Source of the DNA: Bradyrhizobium sp. STM 3843
GTDB taxonomy: Bacteria > Pseudomonadota > Alphaproteobacteria > Rhizobiales > Xanthobacteraceae
DNA length: 57,933 nucleotides
Direction of reading: 5' to 3'
NCBI RefSeq assembly: GCF_000239815.1
Contig: NZ_CAFK01000193.1
Coordinates: forward strand, 1 to 57,933
In this document: one piece after another, positions 44,461 through 53,325 of the stretch
How positions within the stretch are numbered: position 1 is the first letter of the stretch
Layout of the letters: each line of letters begins with the position of its first letter
Made by a program: the position numbers and the translations under genes
Notes under the pieces: generated by a model
Told to the model about the DNA's origin: nothing
Database searches by the model: none
The model's input: the letters and a program-made list of their open reading frames with translations, nothing else

Positions 44461-45324
44461 TCAGGCCGCCCGTCCGGTCAGACCCGTCGGCTTCACCAGG
44501 AGCACCAGGACCATCAGCACGAAGACCACGGTGTTGGAAGCCTCGGGATAGAAATATTTGGTCAGGCCTTCGATCACGCCGAGCGCGAAGCCGGTGATGA
44601 TCGAGCCCATGATCGAGCCCATGCCGCCGATCACGACCACCGCGAACACGACGATGATGAGGTCGGCACCCATCAGCGGCCGGACCTGGTTGATCGGCGC
44701 CGAGAGCACGCCGGCGAGCGCGGCCAAGCCGACGCCCAGTCCATAGGTCAGCGTGATCATGCGCGGCACGTTGATGCCGAAGGCGCGCACAAGGGTGGGA
44801 TTTTCGGTAGCGGCGCGCAAGTAGGCGCCCAGCCGGGTCCGCTCGATCAGGAACCAAGTGGCAAGGCAGATGACCAGCGAGAAGATCACGACCCAACCGC
44901 GATAGACGGGCAGGAACATGAAACCGAGATTCATGCCGCCGCGCAGCTGCTCGGGGATTGCGTAAGGCAGGCCGGAAGAACCGAAATAATTCTGGAACAC
45001 GCCCTGCACGATCAGCGCAATGCCGAAAGTGAGCAGCAGGCCATAAAGATGGTCGAGCCCGGTGAGCCACTGCAGCAGCGTCCGCTCCAGGATCATGCCG
45101 AAGATGCCGACCGCGATCGGGGCAAGAAGCAGCGCCCACCAATAGCCGAGGCCGGCGATGTTCAGAAGAAAATAGGCGCAGAACGCGCCCATCATGTAGA
45201 GCGCGCCATGGGCAAAGTTGATGATGTTGAGCATGCCGAAGATGACGGCAAGCCCAAGACTGAGCAGCGCGTAGAACGAGCCGTTGATCAGTCCGACCAG
45301 AAGCTGAGCGTAGAGGGCTTGCAT
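44461..45324 (-). CDS. livH: Branched-chain amino acid ABC transporter permease LivH
   Basis: Encodes 287 residues with about eight membrane spans. LivH signatures are GLVNGSFYALLSLGLAVIFG in variant form (GLINGSFYALLSLG), NFAHGALYMMGAF, the coupling loop ATENPTLVRAFGINV and GLAALAGVLSAPI. Partner of LivM. It is the first permease gene after the binding-protein gene, separated from it by 76 bp that contain a strong hairpin. Confidence 0.95.
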   Translation of the reverse strand: MQALYAQLLVGLINGSFYALLSLGLAVIFGMLNIINFAHGALYMMGAFCAYFLLNIAGLGYWWALLLAPIAVGIFGMILERTLLQWLTGLDHLYGLLLTFGIALIVQGVFQNYFGSSGLPYAIPEQLRGGMNLGFMFLPVYRGWVVIFSLVICLATWFLIERTRLGAYLRAATENPTLVRAFGINVPRMITLTYGLGVGLAALAGVLSAPINQVRPLMGADLIIVVFAVVVIGGMGSIMGSIITGFALGVIEGLTKYFYPEASNTVVFVLMVLVLLVKPTGLTGRAA

Positions 45325-45364
45325 CGTCGTGTTCTGCGTTGTCTCGGCGTTTCCTTAAGGACAA

Positions 45365-45391
45365 GATCCGGCGGCACATCGCCGCCGGATC
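45365..45391 (-). terminator. Intercistronic hairpin between binding-protein gene and livH
   Basis: Perfect 11-bp inverted pair gatccggcggc (45365-45375) and gccgccggatc (45381-45391) around five bases, starting ten bases after the binding-protein stop. It has no long T-run on the minus strand, so it is more likely an attenuator or a 3' stabiliser than a full terminator. Confidence 0.6.
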
Positions 45392-45400
45392 GCGGGCAGC

Positions 45401-46627
45401 TTACTTCTTCAGGAGCGAACAGCTGCTCTTGTCGAGCGGCGTGAAGGCCTGGTCACCGGGGACCGAGCCAACCAGCTTGTAGAGGTCCCACGGCGACTTC
45501 GACTCGGAAGGCTTCTTGACCTCGAACAGATAGGCGGTGTGGATGGTGCGGCCGTTCGGCTGGATCTCGCCCTTGCCGAACAGCGGATCGTCGGTCGGGA
45601 TCGACTTCATCTTCTCCACGACCTTGACGCCGTCATGCGGGTTCTCGCCGAGCGCGTCCAGCGCCTTGAAGTAATGCATGAGACCCGCATAGACGCCAGC
45701 CTGCACCATGGTCGGCGGCGCGCCGTTCTTCATCCGCTTGGCAAAGCGGTCGGAGAAGGCGCGGGTCTGGTCGTTCATGTCCCAGTAGAAGGTCTCGGTG
45801 AAGTTGAGCCCTTGCGCGATATCGAGTCCGATCGATTTGACGTCGGTGATGAACAGCAAAAGCGCGGCGAGCTTCTGGCCGCTCTTGGTGATGCCGAACT
45901 CGGCCGCCTGCTTGATCGAGTTGGTGGTGTCGCCGCCGGCATTGGCCAGACCGATGACCTTCGCACCGGACGACTGCGCCTGCAGCAGGAAGGAGGAGAA
46001 ATCGGAGGTGTTGAGCGGATGCTTGACGCCGCCGACCACCTTGCCGCCATTGGCAAGAACCACCGCCGTGGTGTCGCGCTCCAGCGCCGCGCCGAACGCG
46101 TAATCCGCGGTGAGGAAGAACCAGCTAGTGCCGCCCGCCTTCACCAGCGCCTGGCCCGTGGTATGCGCCAGCATGTAGGTGTCGTAGGTCCAGTGCACGG
46201 TGTTCGGTGAGCACTGCGCATTGGTGAGGTCGGAGGTGGCCGCGCCGGAATTGATGTAGACGCCGTTCTTTTCCTTCACGACATTGTTGACCGCGAGCGC
46301 CACACCGGAATTCGGCACGTCGACGACGGCATCGACCTTCTCGACGTCGAACCACTGCCGCGCAATCGAGGTGCCGATATCGGGCTTGTTCTGATGATCG
46401 CCGGAGATCACGTCGATCTTCCAGCCTTTGCCCACGAGGCCGGAGTCCTCGACCGCCATCTGCGCGGCCAAGGTCGAGCCCGGCCCGCCGAGATCGGAAT
46501 AAAGTCCGGATTGGTCGGAGAGTGCGCCGATCTTGACCGTCTTATCGCCTGCGAATGCCGCACCGCTGACGCCGAGACCGAGCGCCGTGCCCAGCAATAA
46601 TGACGTGATGAACTTGTTGGTCTTCAT
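45401..46627 (-). CDS. Branched-chain amino acid ABC transporter substrate-binding protein
   Basis: Encodes 408 residues with a Sec signal (cleavage near AAFA). Type I periplasmic binding protein of the HAAT/LivJ family: TVKIGALSDQSGLYSDLGGPGS, GDHQNKPDIG, DVPNSGVALAV, DYAFGAALERDTTAVV. It is the cognate binding protein of the surrounding liv importer. The orphan protein at 26733-27959 is its paralogue, with the same blocks throughout. Its place inside the ATPase-permease run and the hairpin after it suggest higher expression than the permeases. Confidence 0.93.
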   Translation of the reverse strand: MKTNKFITSLLLGTALGLGVSGAAFAGDKTVKIGALSDQSGLYSDLGGPGSTLAAQMAVEDSGLVGKGWKIDVISGDHQNKPDIGTSIARQWFDVEKVDAVVDVPNSGVALAVNNVVKEKNGVYINSGAATSDLTNAQCSPNTVHWTYDTYMLAHTTGQALVKAGGTSWFFLTADYAFGAALERDTTAVVLANGGKVVGGVKHPLNTSDFSSFLLQAQSSGAKVIGLANAGGDTTNSIKQAAEFGITKSGQKLAALLLFITDVKSIGLDIAQGLNFTETFYWDMNDQTRAFSDRFAKRMKNGAPPTMVQAGVYAGLMHYFKALDALGENPHDGVKVVEKMKSIPTDDPLFGKGEIQPNGRTIHTAYLFEVKKPSESKSPWDLYKLVGSVPGDQAFTPLDKSSCSLLKK

Positions 46628-46675
46628 ATGCTCTCTTCCCGTGACGTTTCTTAAAGTAAGGATGCTCGGCCGCCG

Positions 46676-47422
46676 TCAGACGCCGAGATAGCTATGCAGC
46701 TTGTCCATATTGGCCGGCAGCTCGGCATTGGAAAATCCGTCGATCACCTTGCCGTGCTCGACGACATAATAACGATCGGCCACCGTGGAGGCGAAACGGA
46801 AATTCTGCTCGACGAGCAGAATGGTGAACCCCTCCTTTTTCAGCCGCGCGATGGTGTGGCCGATCTGCTGAATGATGACCGGAGCGAGGCCTTCGGTCGG
46901 TTCATCCAGCATCAGCAAGCTGGCGCCCGTGCGCAGAATGCGCGCGATCGCCAGCATCTGCTGCTCGCCACCGGAGAGCTTGGTGCCTTGGCTCTTCAGG
47001 CGCTCCTTCAGATTTGGGAACAGCTCGAAGATCTGGTCGAGCGAAAGCCCGCCGGCGCGCACCACCGGCGGCAGCAGCAGGTTCTCGCGCACGTCGAGGC
47101 TGGCAAAAATGCCGCGTTCTTCGGGGCACAAAGCGATGCCGAGCCGCGCGATCCTGTCCGACGTCATGCGGATCAGCTCACGCTCGTTGAAGCGCACCGA
47201 GCCGGTGCGCTTGCCCAGGATGCCCATGATCGACTTCAATGTCGTGGTCTTGCCGGCGCCATTGCGGCCGAGCAGCGTGACCACCTCGCCGGCATTCACG
47301 TTGAAGTTCATGCCGTGGAGGATGTGAGATTCGCCGTACCAGGCTTCGAGATTCTTGACCTCGAGGATAGTGTGGGTCGCAGCTGTCCCCGCCTGCCGGG
47401 TCGCCATCATCACCTCAGGCAT
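46676..47422 (-). CDS. livF: Branched-chain amino acid ABC transporter ATPase LivF
   Basis: Encodes 248 residues. ABC ATPase with Walker A GRNGAGKTT, signature motif LSGGEQQM and Walker B LLMLDEPTEGLAP. The shorter C-terminus ending in MDKLHSYLGV separates LivF from LivG. The start overlaps the end of livG by eight bases. It energises LivHM transport of branched-chain or related amino acids, possibly also amides or urea. Confidence 0.94.
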   Translation of the reverse strand: MPEVMMATRQAGTAATHTILEVKNLEAWYGESHILHGMNFNVNAGEVVTLLGRNGAGKTTTLKSIMGILGKRTGSVRFNERELIRMTSDRIARLGIALCPEERGIFASLDVRENLLLPPVVRAGGLSLDQIFELFPNLKERLKSQGTKLSGGEQQMLAIARILRTGASLLMLDEPTEGLAPVIIQQIGHTIARLKKEGFTILLVEQNFRFASTVADRYYVVEHGKVIDGFSNAELPANMDKLHSYLGV

Positions 47423-48170
47423 GACCGGCTCCCAGATAGGCTTCCTTGACCCGCTCGTCCTTGGAAAGTTCGGCGTACGGACCTTCAGTCAATACCTGGC
47501 CGCGCGTCAGCACGGTGATGATGTCGGAGAGATTGGCGACGACGCTCAAGTTATGCTCAACCATCAGGATGGTGTATTTGGCCGAGATCCGCTTGATCAG
47601 GGCGGCGATCTTGTCGATGTCCTCGTGCCCCATGCCGGCCATCGGCTCGTCCAGCAGCATCATTTCGGGATCGAGCGCCAGTGTGGTCGCAATCTCCAGC
47701 GCACGCTTGCGTCCATAGGGCATCTCGACTGCCGGCGTGTTGGCGAACTCGCTCAAGCCCACATCGTTCAGAAGCTCGAGCGCCCGGCCGTTGAAGCGGT
47801 TCAGCACCGTCTTGGAGCGCCAGAAGTCGAAGGAACTGCCATGCTGGCGCTGCAGCGCGACCCGCACATTCTCCAGCGCGGTCAGGTGCGGAAAGACGGC
47901 CGAGATCTGGAACGACCGAACCAGCCCGAGACGCGCGACATCCGCCGGCGCCATCGCGGTAATATCCTGCCCCTTATAGAGGATCTTGCCCGCTGAGGGC
48001 CGCAGGAACTTGGTCAGGAGATTGAAACAGGTGGTCTTGCCAGCGCCATTCGGGCCGATCAGCGCGTGAATGCTGCCGCGGCGGACTTTGAGCGAGACGT
48101 CGCGTACGGCAAAGAATCCCGCGAATTCCTTGGTCAATCCGTGGGTTTCGAGAATGAACTCATCAGCCAA
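47415..48170 (-). CDS. livG: Branched-chain amino acid ABC transporter ATPase LivG
   Basis: Encodes about 251 residues from a TTG at 48170, preceded by ggggga. Walker A GPNGAGKTTCFNLL, a variant signature region (YGRKRALEIATTLAL) and Walker B MLLDEPMAGMG are characteristic. The LivG-type C-terminus is IITVLTRGQVLTEGPYAEL. The in-frame extension to 48302 was rejected: its composition is unlike the family. It is the first gene of the liv operon. Confidence 0.93.
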   Translation of the reverse strand: MADEFILETHGLTKEFAGFFAVRDVSLKVRRGSIHALIGPNGAGKTTCFNLLTKFLRPSAGKILYKGQDITAMAPADVARLGLVRSFQISAVFPHLTALENVRVALQRQHGSSFDFWRSKTVLNRFNGRALELLNDVGLSEFANTPAVEMPYGRKRALEIATTLALDPEMMLLDEPMAGMGHEDIDKIAALIKRISAKYTILMVEHNLSVVANLSDIITVLTRGQVLTEGPYAELSKDERVKEAYLGAGHA

Positions 48171-48590
48171 ACAAATTCCCCCCGGCCCCGCGCTCTTGGT
48201 GAGCGCTCGGCTCTTATTCGTTCCCGGCAGATCCGATGGATGCCCGGACATTTCCTTTTGGTGTCCTGGACTGCCGCCTCCGAGCGCGGAATATGCCGTC
48301 AAACGAGGGAGTTAGGCAAGGCGGAAAGGTGAGCATTCACATCGCCCCCGACCGACGCACATCTCTCGTTGAGCGTGACCAACATTGCGCGCTCCCGGGG
48401 AATGTGATCCCGCCACGCTGTCGGCCCAACCGCGACGCGGCCGATGGCCTCCGTAGCATCGATCGCTGAATCATTTTGCCGCACCGATTATTGCGAATCC
48501 CGGATTGAAGGATGTATGTGCTCTCGCAATTGCGAGGCCGGAGCCATCTCGAAGCGCCCGAGCCCAACTATCTATTTCAGGCTGCCCGCT
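48171..48590. other. Divergent intergenic region, no gene seen
   Basis: About 420 bp between livG (leftward) and the PAS gene (rightward), so it should carry both promoters. No clear palindromic operator, riboswitch or repeat family was recognised. Open frames on both strands lack ribosome sites and domain signs. Confidence 0.5.
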
Positions 48591-49208
48591 ATGGAATTCG
48601 AAAGTGCCAATCCATCCGTGGTCAAATCGATTAGACAGCGGGTCTTGCTGAACAGCTGGCTACGAGCCTGCCAGAATGAGCGGCCCCTGCCCGGCTTGGA
48701 CCGCTTTCAGCCCGAGGATATCGCCGACGAACTGCCCGACATGATGGGCTTCGTGGTCGAGTCCTGCGGCGAAAGCTTTCGCTTCTTCATCACGCAGGAA
48801 GGCGCACGCCTCACCACGACCTATGGCGGGGAGCATTTGAAGCCGGAGCAGCGGATCAATCGCTATCTCGATGAAGCGCTCGGACCCGCGCGCTACGCCC
48901 GCGTGGTGCCGTGCTATCTCGCCTGCGTCAGCCACCGGCGGCCGACCTATTCGATCTCGGTCGTCCAAGACATCGACGGCAAGGAGGTCGCCTTCGAAAG
49001 GCTGCTGTTGCCGTTCGGCGGCGACGGGGTCGAGCACATCATCGGCTCCTACAAGTCCATCAGCATCGAGGGCGCCTTCCAAGCCGCCAACCTGATGGGA
49101 GCGGATGCACCTTGCGCGCCGGTGCCCGTGATCAGCACCGTCATCAGCCTCGAAACGGCCAGACAGTCCGCGATCCGGGCCGGCGACGAGGTCATCGAGG
49201 CGGGTTAG
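48591..49208 (+). CDS. PAS-domain protein (PAS_5 type)
   Basis: About 205 residues from the ATG at 48591. It resembles the alphaproteobacterial PAS_5 family: NSWLRACQNERPLPGLDRFQPEDIADELPDMMGFVVE in outline, then FRFFITQEGARLTTTYGGEHL and the C-terminal IDGKEVAFERLLLPFGGDG. It has no kinase, HTH or cyclase domain. Such proteins are probably small-molecule or redox sensors of unknown output. The upstream in-frame part is ignored. Confidence 0.8.
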   Translation: MEFESANPSVVKSIRQRVLLNSWLRACQNERPLPGLDRFQPEDIADELPDMMGFVVESCGESFRFFITQEGARLTTTYGGEHLKPEQRINRYLDEALGPARYARVVPCYLACVSHRRPTYSISVVQDIDGKEVAFERLLLPFGGDGVEHIIGSYKSISIEGAFQAANLMGADAPCAPVPVISTVISLETARQSAIRAGDEVIEAG

Positions 49209-49232
49209 CTCAGCAGATGCGGGGCTGCGCGC

Positions 49233-49586
49233 TTACGCAGCCTTGACTTCCTTCGCATAGACGTCCGGTTTGAAGCCGACCACAAGCTTGCCTCCGAGAT
49301 CGAGCACCGGGCGCTTGATCATCGAGGGCTGCGCGAGCATCAATGCCAGCGCCTTGGTCTCGTTGAGGCCCTCCTTGTCGGCCTCCGGCAGCTTGCGAAA
49401 GGTGGTGCCGGCCCGGTTGAGCAGCGCCTCCCACCCGAGCTTCTCGCTCCACTGCTTCAACCTGCCCTTGTCGATGCCGACGGTTTTGTAGTCATGAAAA
49501 TCATATGCAACGCCGTGGGTGTCGAGCCAGGCGCGCGCCTTCTTCATGGTGTCGCAGTTCTTGATTCCGTAAATCGTGATGCTCAT
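49233..49586 (-). CDS. ArsC/Spx family protein (YffB-like)
   Basis: Encodes 117 residues with a thioredoxin-like fold. The GIKNCDTMKKARAWL start carries the single cysteine of the ArsC/Spx/YffB group. LQ..RAGTTFRKLPE and IKRPVLDLGGKLVVGF complete the fold. The YffB branch binds glutathione and its role is not settled; arsenate reduction is possible but unproven. It stands alone, convergent with the PAS gene. Confidence 0.88.
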   Translation of the reverse strand: MSITIYGIKNCDTMKKARAWLDTHGVAYDFHDYKTVGIDKGRLKQWSEKLGWEALLNRAGTTFRKLPEADKEGLNETKALALMLAQPSMIKRPVLDLGGKLVVGFKPDVYAKEVKAA

Positions 49587-49805
49587 TCAACGCGCTCTCA
49601 AAATCCAGTGTGCTGCGGCCGGCGCATGCGACATGTTGCGACATCTTGTCCTGGTGCGCAGGCGTGAACTCACCCGCTTTTTGATGCTCGCAAGGTCGCT
49701 TGTTCCACGCGTAACATCATGGTCGAGCTTTGCCATGAAACTGTCCGCGGAGCATTACAATTTCTTCGCATCGCCCGCGTATCAGGCCCGCAGCAGGAGG
49801 CCGCG

Positions 49806-50006
49806 ATGGGCAAGATCATGGTACGCTGTCCGCAAACCGGGCGGGCCATCGAGACGGGAATGGAAATGGATGCCGCGCGCTTTCAGCGCATGCCGGTGTT
49901 CTTCTCGCGTGCCTATTGCCCGCACTGCCGCATCTATCATGAATGGTTCGCAGCCCACGCCTGGGTCGCGGCCAGCCGTCACGGCGAATCGATCGAGGTG
50001 GCGTGA
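49806..50006 (+). CDS. Small zinc-ribbon-like protein
   Basis: Encodes 66 residues from the ATG at 49806, with aggagg well placed upstream. Cysteines occur as MVRCPQTGRAI and AYCPHCRIYHEWF, a split zinc-ribbon-like layout. No membrane segment. I recall similar 60-70-residue proteins in Bradyrhizobium annotated as hypothetical; the role is unknown. An alternative upstream start in the same frame has no ribosome site. Confidence 0.75.
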   Translation: MGKIMVRCPQTGRAIETGMEMDAARFQRMPVFFSRAYCPHCRIYHEWFAAHAWVAASRHGESIEVA

Positions 50007-50080
50007 TCAGCCGCGGGGGCTGTAGCGCCGAATCGGCGTGAGCGCGATTGACGTCACGACCCGTCGTTTGTCGCGCCTGC

Positions 50081-50671
50081 TCACTCGTCCTTTGGATCGT
50101 TCTTCAGCGGCTTGTTCGAATCGCCCGGCATCAGGCAGGGGAACAGCTCCTTGAACCTGAACTCCGTCTCGCCCGCTTTGCGGTCGAAACGCAGCACGGC
50201 ATCGAAGCGCTTGCCCGACCAATGGGTCGGAAGATCCTGCTTGTTGCTGACAGGAAGCCGCGGAAGAATATCGGAAATGATGGCCTTGTGCTCCCAGGCG
50301 ACCAGCGCGACGCCCGACAGATTGAGCAGCGCTCCCACGAGCGCAGCCTCCTGACCCTTTCCGAACGAGATATCCGGCTTGGAGAGTCCGACGCGCACAG
50401 CGAGCGTTTCCACCGTCTCATAGGGCCGGCGGCTCGGCTCGGATTCCTTGGTGCCGCTGTCGGGATCTGCGGCATAGACCGCCTGGGGCGTGGGATAATC
50501 GGTTCCACCAAAGCCGCTGCCGAACAAAGCGGTCCAGGCGCCGGCGCGCTCCCAGCCGCTGATCACCAGCGCCTTGGGGTCTTCCTTGCCCTTGTGCGTG
50601 AGCCCCGGTCCGGTCGCATCGCCGTCGGGCTTCTCGGCATGACGGATGATCAGGATGGTCAGAGCGTTCAT
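50081..50671 (-). CDS. Histidine phosphatase family protein
   Basis: About 196 residues from the ATG at 50671, where gggagggg provides a ribosome site. The catalytic histidine lies in LIIRHAEKP, with a second-histidine candidate in VAWEHKAI. The family includes phosphoglycerate mutases and small-molecule phosphatases; the variant RHAE suggests a broad phosphatase. No signal peptide. Substrate unknown. Confidence 0.8.
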   Translation of the reverse strand: MNALTILIIRHAEKPDGDATGPGLTHKGKEDPKALVISGWERAGAWTALFGSGFGGTDYPTPQAVYAADPDSGTKESEPSRRPYETVETLAVRVGLSKPDISFGKGQEAALVGALLNLSGVALVAWEHKAIISDILPRLPVSNKQDLPTHWSGKRFDAVLRFDRKAGETEFRFKELFPCLMPGDSNKPLKNDPKDE

Positions 50672-50801
50672 CGTCCCCTCCCTTCTTGCTGCCGCTGCTT
50701 CCGCGCTCGCGACGTTCGGCTGTTGGATGCTCACGGGACGTCAACGAGCCAGACCGCCAGCTTATGAAATTCAATCCCAGGCTGTAAATGGCCGCGAGAT
50801 C

Positions 50802-51779
50802 TCAGTTTGGCGCGGACCGATGGCGGCTCCGGCCGGATGCGGGGGTCATGACGGGCTGGCCGATCCAGGCGCGATTGAGCAGCCGCGTGGCGAGCGGTGG
50901 CACCGGCTCACCGTTGATTCGCGCCTGCGCCTCCTGGTACGGCCCGACGGTCCGCAGGCGATCGGGCAGTGCGGGATAGATGCGCCGCAGCCAGCGCACT
51001 GCACGCTCCGCACTGCGCTGCTCCGCCGCGCCGAACGGCAGATCGAAGGCCACGCGCAGCCGCTCCGGCAGGATCTGCGCGGTCAGCGCGCGATACCAGA
51101 ATGGGATAGCGAAACTTGTCGCTCGACCGGAGAAGATGCGATGGGCGATGTCGCGCGCGGCTAACGTGACGGTAAGAACATCGGACTCGACCATCCCGGC
51201 GGCATAGGCCTGAAACGCGCACCAGTCCGGCGGCAGCGTGCCTTGCGGAATGCCGAACAGGCTCGCAAGCAGCTTCTCCTCAGTCCAATAGCGCTCCCTC
51301 TCCGCGTCGTGTAGCGGCGGCAGGACCAAATCATGCGCCATGATGGCCGTCTCCACCAAGGTGGCATGAACCCAGCGCAACGCATTCACTTCGTTGGCAC
51401 AATAATGCGAACCTTGGACAAATGGCCCGGCCGTCTCGGGCATCTCGCCAGCCACCGCGGCGTGACGCCGGTACAAGCGTTGCGCCACCGCGATGGCCTG
51501 ATCGCGGGTGCCGAATGCCATCGTGAAAACGATGTTGAAGGTGCGATGGAAACGCCCAAGCGGATCGGCAAACACGTTCGACTGGTCAGAGATTCCAGCA
51601 GCCACCCAGGGATGGGCAAGCTGCAACAGCAGCGCGCGCCCGGCCCCGAGAAAGATCGCAGCCTCCCGGTTGACCTGCCAGGTCGCGCTATCAGGTCCGA
51701 ATATACCGCCGCCCGACGCCGCAGGCACAGCGCGCACCGCATCCAGGCAACGCTCGAACTCGGTTTCGGAGACGATCAC
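50802..51779 (-). CDS. DUF2236 oxygenase-like protein (MpaB / latex-clearing-protein type)
   Basis: About 325 residues from a GTG at 51779 that overlaps the GST stop as GTGA. The family (DUF2236) includes the fungal oxygenase MpaB and rubber oxygenase Lcp, which bind haem. Signs are LLLQLAHPWVAAGISDQSNVFADPLGRFHRTF, and WVHATLVETAIMAHDLVLPPL with conserved histidines, then AYAAGMVESDVLTVT. The substrate is unknown. Translational coupling to a glutathione transferase suggests detoxification or a shared pathway. Confidence 0.85.
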   Translation of the reverse strand: MIVSETEFERCLDAVRAVPAASGGGIFGPDSATWQVNREAAIFLGAGRALLLQLAHPWVAAGISDQSNVFADPLGRFHRTFNIVFTMAFGTRDQAIAVAQRLYRRHAAVAGEMPETAGPFVQGSHYCANEVNALRWVHATLVETAIMAHDLVLPPLHDAERERYWTEEKLLASLFGIPQGTLPPDWCAFQAYAAGMVESDVLTVTLAARDIAHRIFSGRATSFAIPFWYRALTAQILPERLRVAFDLPFGAAEQRSAERAVRWLRRIYPALPDRLRTVGPYQEAQARINGEPVPPLATRLLNRAWIGQPVMTPASGRSRHRSAPN

Positions 51780-52477
51780 GGCCGCTTCGGGATCTCCAGC
51801 CCGCGCTGGACTGCCGGCCGCGCCAGCCCTCGCTCCAGCCAAGCCGGCACGTGCTTCAGATCGTCGAAGGCAACGAGCTCGCGCGCGCCATAGAAGCCGA
51901 TGAGATTGCGAACCCATCCGAGCGAGGCGATATCTGCGATCGTATACTCATCGTCCATGATCCATTGCCGGCCGGCGAGCTGGCCTTCGAGCACGCCGAG
52001 CAGGCGTTTGCTCTCGGCGACATAGCGCTCCAGCGGCCGCTTGTCGGCGATCTCCTTGCCGGCGAATTTATGGAAAAAGCCGAGCTGGCCGAACATCGGC
52101 CCGATGCCGCCGATCTGGAAATGGACCCACTGCAGCGTGTGCCAGCGCCGCGCCGGATCGGACGGCAGCAGCTTGCCGGTCTTCTCGGCCAGATAGTGCA
52201 GGATCGCCCCGGACTCGAACAGGCCGAGCGGCTTGCGACCGAGACCATCGGGATCGATGATCGCCGGGATCTTGCCGTTCGGATTGAGCGACAGGAATTC
52301 CGGCGTCTTCTGGTCGTCCTTGCCGAAATCGATCGTGTGCGGCTCGTACGCGATGCCGGTCTCCTCGAGCATGATCGAAACCTTCACCCCGTTCGGGGTG
52401 GGCAGCGAATAGAGCTGCAGGCGGTCCGGATGCTGCGCCGGCCAGCGCCTGGTGATGGGAAAGCTGGAGAGATCGGC
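51776..52477 (-). CDS. Glutathione S-transferase family protein
   Basis: About 233 residues from the ATG at 52477 (a TTG ten codons upstream is less likely). N-terminal thioredoxin-like domain with LYSLPTPNGVKVSIMLEE and the NPNGKIPAIIDPDG cis-proline region, then ESGAILHYLAEK. The all-helical C-terminal domain has DDEYTIADIASLGWVRN. This resembles the YghU/YfcG type (disulfide-bond oxidoreductase-like GSTs). It is the first gene of a two-gene operon with the DUF2236 gene. Confidence 0.9.
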   Translation of the reverse strand, partial: ADLSSFPITRRWPAQHPDRLQLYSLPTPNGVKVSIMLEETGIAYEPHTIDFGKDDQKTPEFLSLNPNGKIPAIIDPDGLGRKPLGLFESGAILHYLAEKTGKLLPSDPARRWHTLQWVHFQIGGIGPMFGQLGFFHKFAGKEIADKRPLERYVAESKRLLGVLEGQLAGRQWIMDDEYTIADIASLGWVRNLIGFYGARELVAFDDLKHVPAWLERGLARPAVQRGLEIPKRP

Positions 52478-52605
52478 CATCTTCTGTCGCTCGCGCAAAT
52501 GGATCAACGTTCAATCTATGACGCGGGACGCAACGGACAAGGCCACCATGTTCGGAACGGAACAACTACAAAGCGAGTTATGGCGTTAGGACAGGAGGAA
52601 GAGCC

Positions 52606-53014
52606 ATGCCAAGCCCGACTTATGAGCTGATCGTAAAGGCCATGGCCGAGCGCAAACAGGTGCTCTGCATATACAACGGTTTTGCGCGCGGTGTGCCCGA
52701 TCATCCTCGGTCACAAACTGCGTCAGGAGCGGACGCTGGCTTTTCAGTTCGCAGGGGGCGCCAGTAAAGGTCTGCCCCCTGGAGGCGAATGGAAGTGCCT
52801 GGAGCTGGCTAAGATGAGCCACGTGGAGCTTCGCAGCGGCCGATGGCACTCCGGCAAACGTCACCGCAAGCCGCAACACTGCATTGACAACGTCGACGTC
52901 GATATGAACCCGGACAGCCCCTACGAACCCAAGCGCCCACTTAAGCCCAAGCTCAAACCCGTACGACCGCGAAGGCGACCGCGCAGGCGGCCCGCGAAAT
53001 CGCGGCGGCCCTAA
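52606..53014 (+). pseudogene. Frameshifted WYL-like domain gene
   Basis: A strong ribosome site (aggaggaag) precedes the ATG at 52606. The first frame reads MPSPTYELIVKAMAERKQVL, then CIYNGF, and stops 25 codons later. The +1 frame takes over at the T-run 52680-52683 and reads RAVCPIILGHKLRQERTLAF, then QFAGGASKGLPPGGEWKC and ELAKMSHVELRSGRWHSGK. Joined across one deleted T, the two parts make a continuous protein like a known WYL-domain-type family of alphaproteobacteria. The tail is Lys/Pro/Arg-rich. Either an inactivating insertion, a sequencing error or a recoding site. Confidence 0.75.
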
Positions 53015-53020
53015 CGAATC

Positions 53021-53275
53021 CTATTGCGGCTCTCGCGCACGCACACGCAGGAGCGCCGGGATTTTCGAGGTGGCCTCGTACTGCTTGAGCTTTGCGACGA
53101 TCCAGCCCGTGCCCGCGATCGCGCCCTGCTTTGCCAGCACCTTCATGCCGCGGAAGCTGAAATCGATCACCACCTCATGATAGCGCATCCCCTTGCCGCC
53201 CTTGACCAAGCCAAGGTCGCGCACAAGGCAATAATGCCCATCGCTCATCCGCGCCAATCGCGTGTTCTCGAACAT
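53021..53275 (-). CDS. Small basic protein of unknown function
   Basis: About 84 residues from the ATG at 53275; an ATG at 53290 is possible. The protein is basic with mixed alpha/beta character (YCLVRDLGLVKGGKGMRYHE, GMKVLAKQGAIAGTGWIVAKL). No recognised family, signal or membrane segment. It lies 6 bp from the end of the convergent frameshifted gene. Confidence 0.5.
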   Translation of the reverse strand: MFENTRLARMSDGHYCLVRDLGLVKGGKGMRYHEVVIDFSFRGMKVLAKQGAIAGTGWIVAKLKQYEATSKIPALLRVRAREPQ

Positions 53276-53325
53276 GGGCACACCATGCATCGCGTCGCCG
53301 ATCCGTCAATCTTGACAGGAACGAC

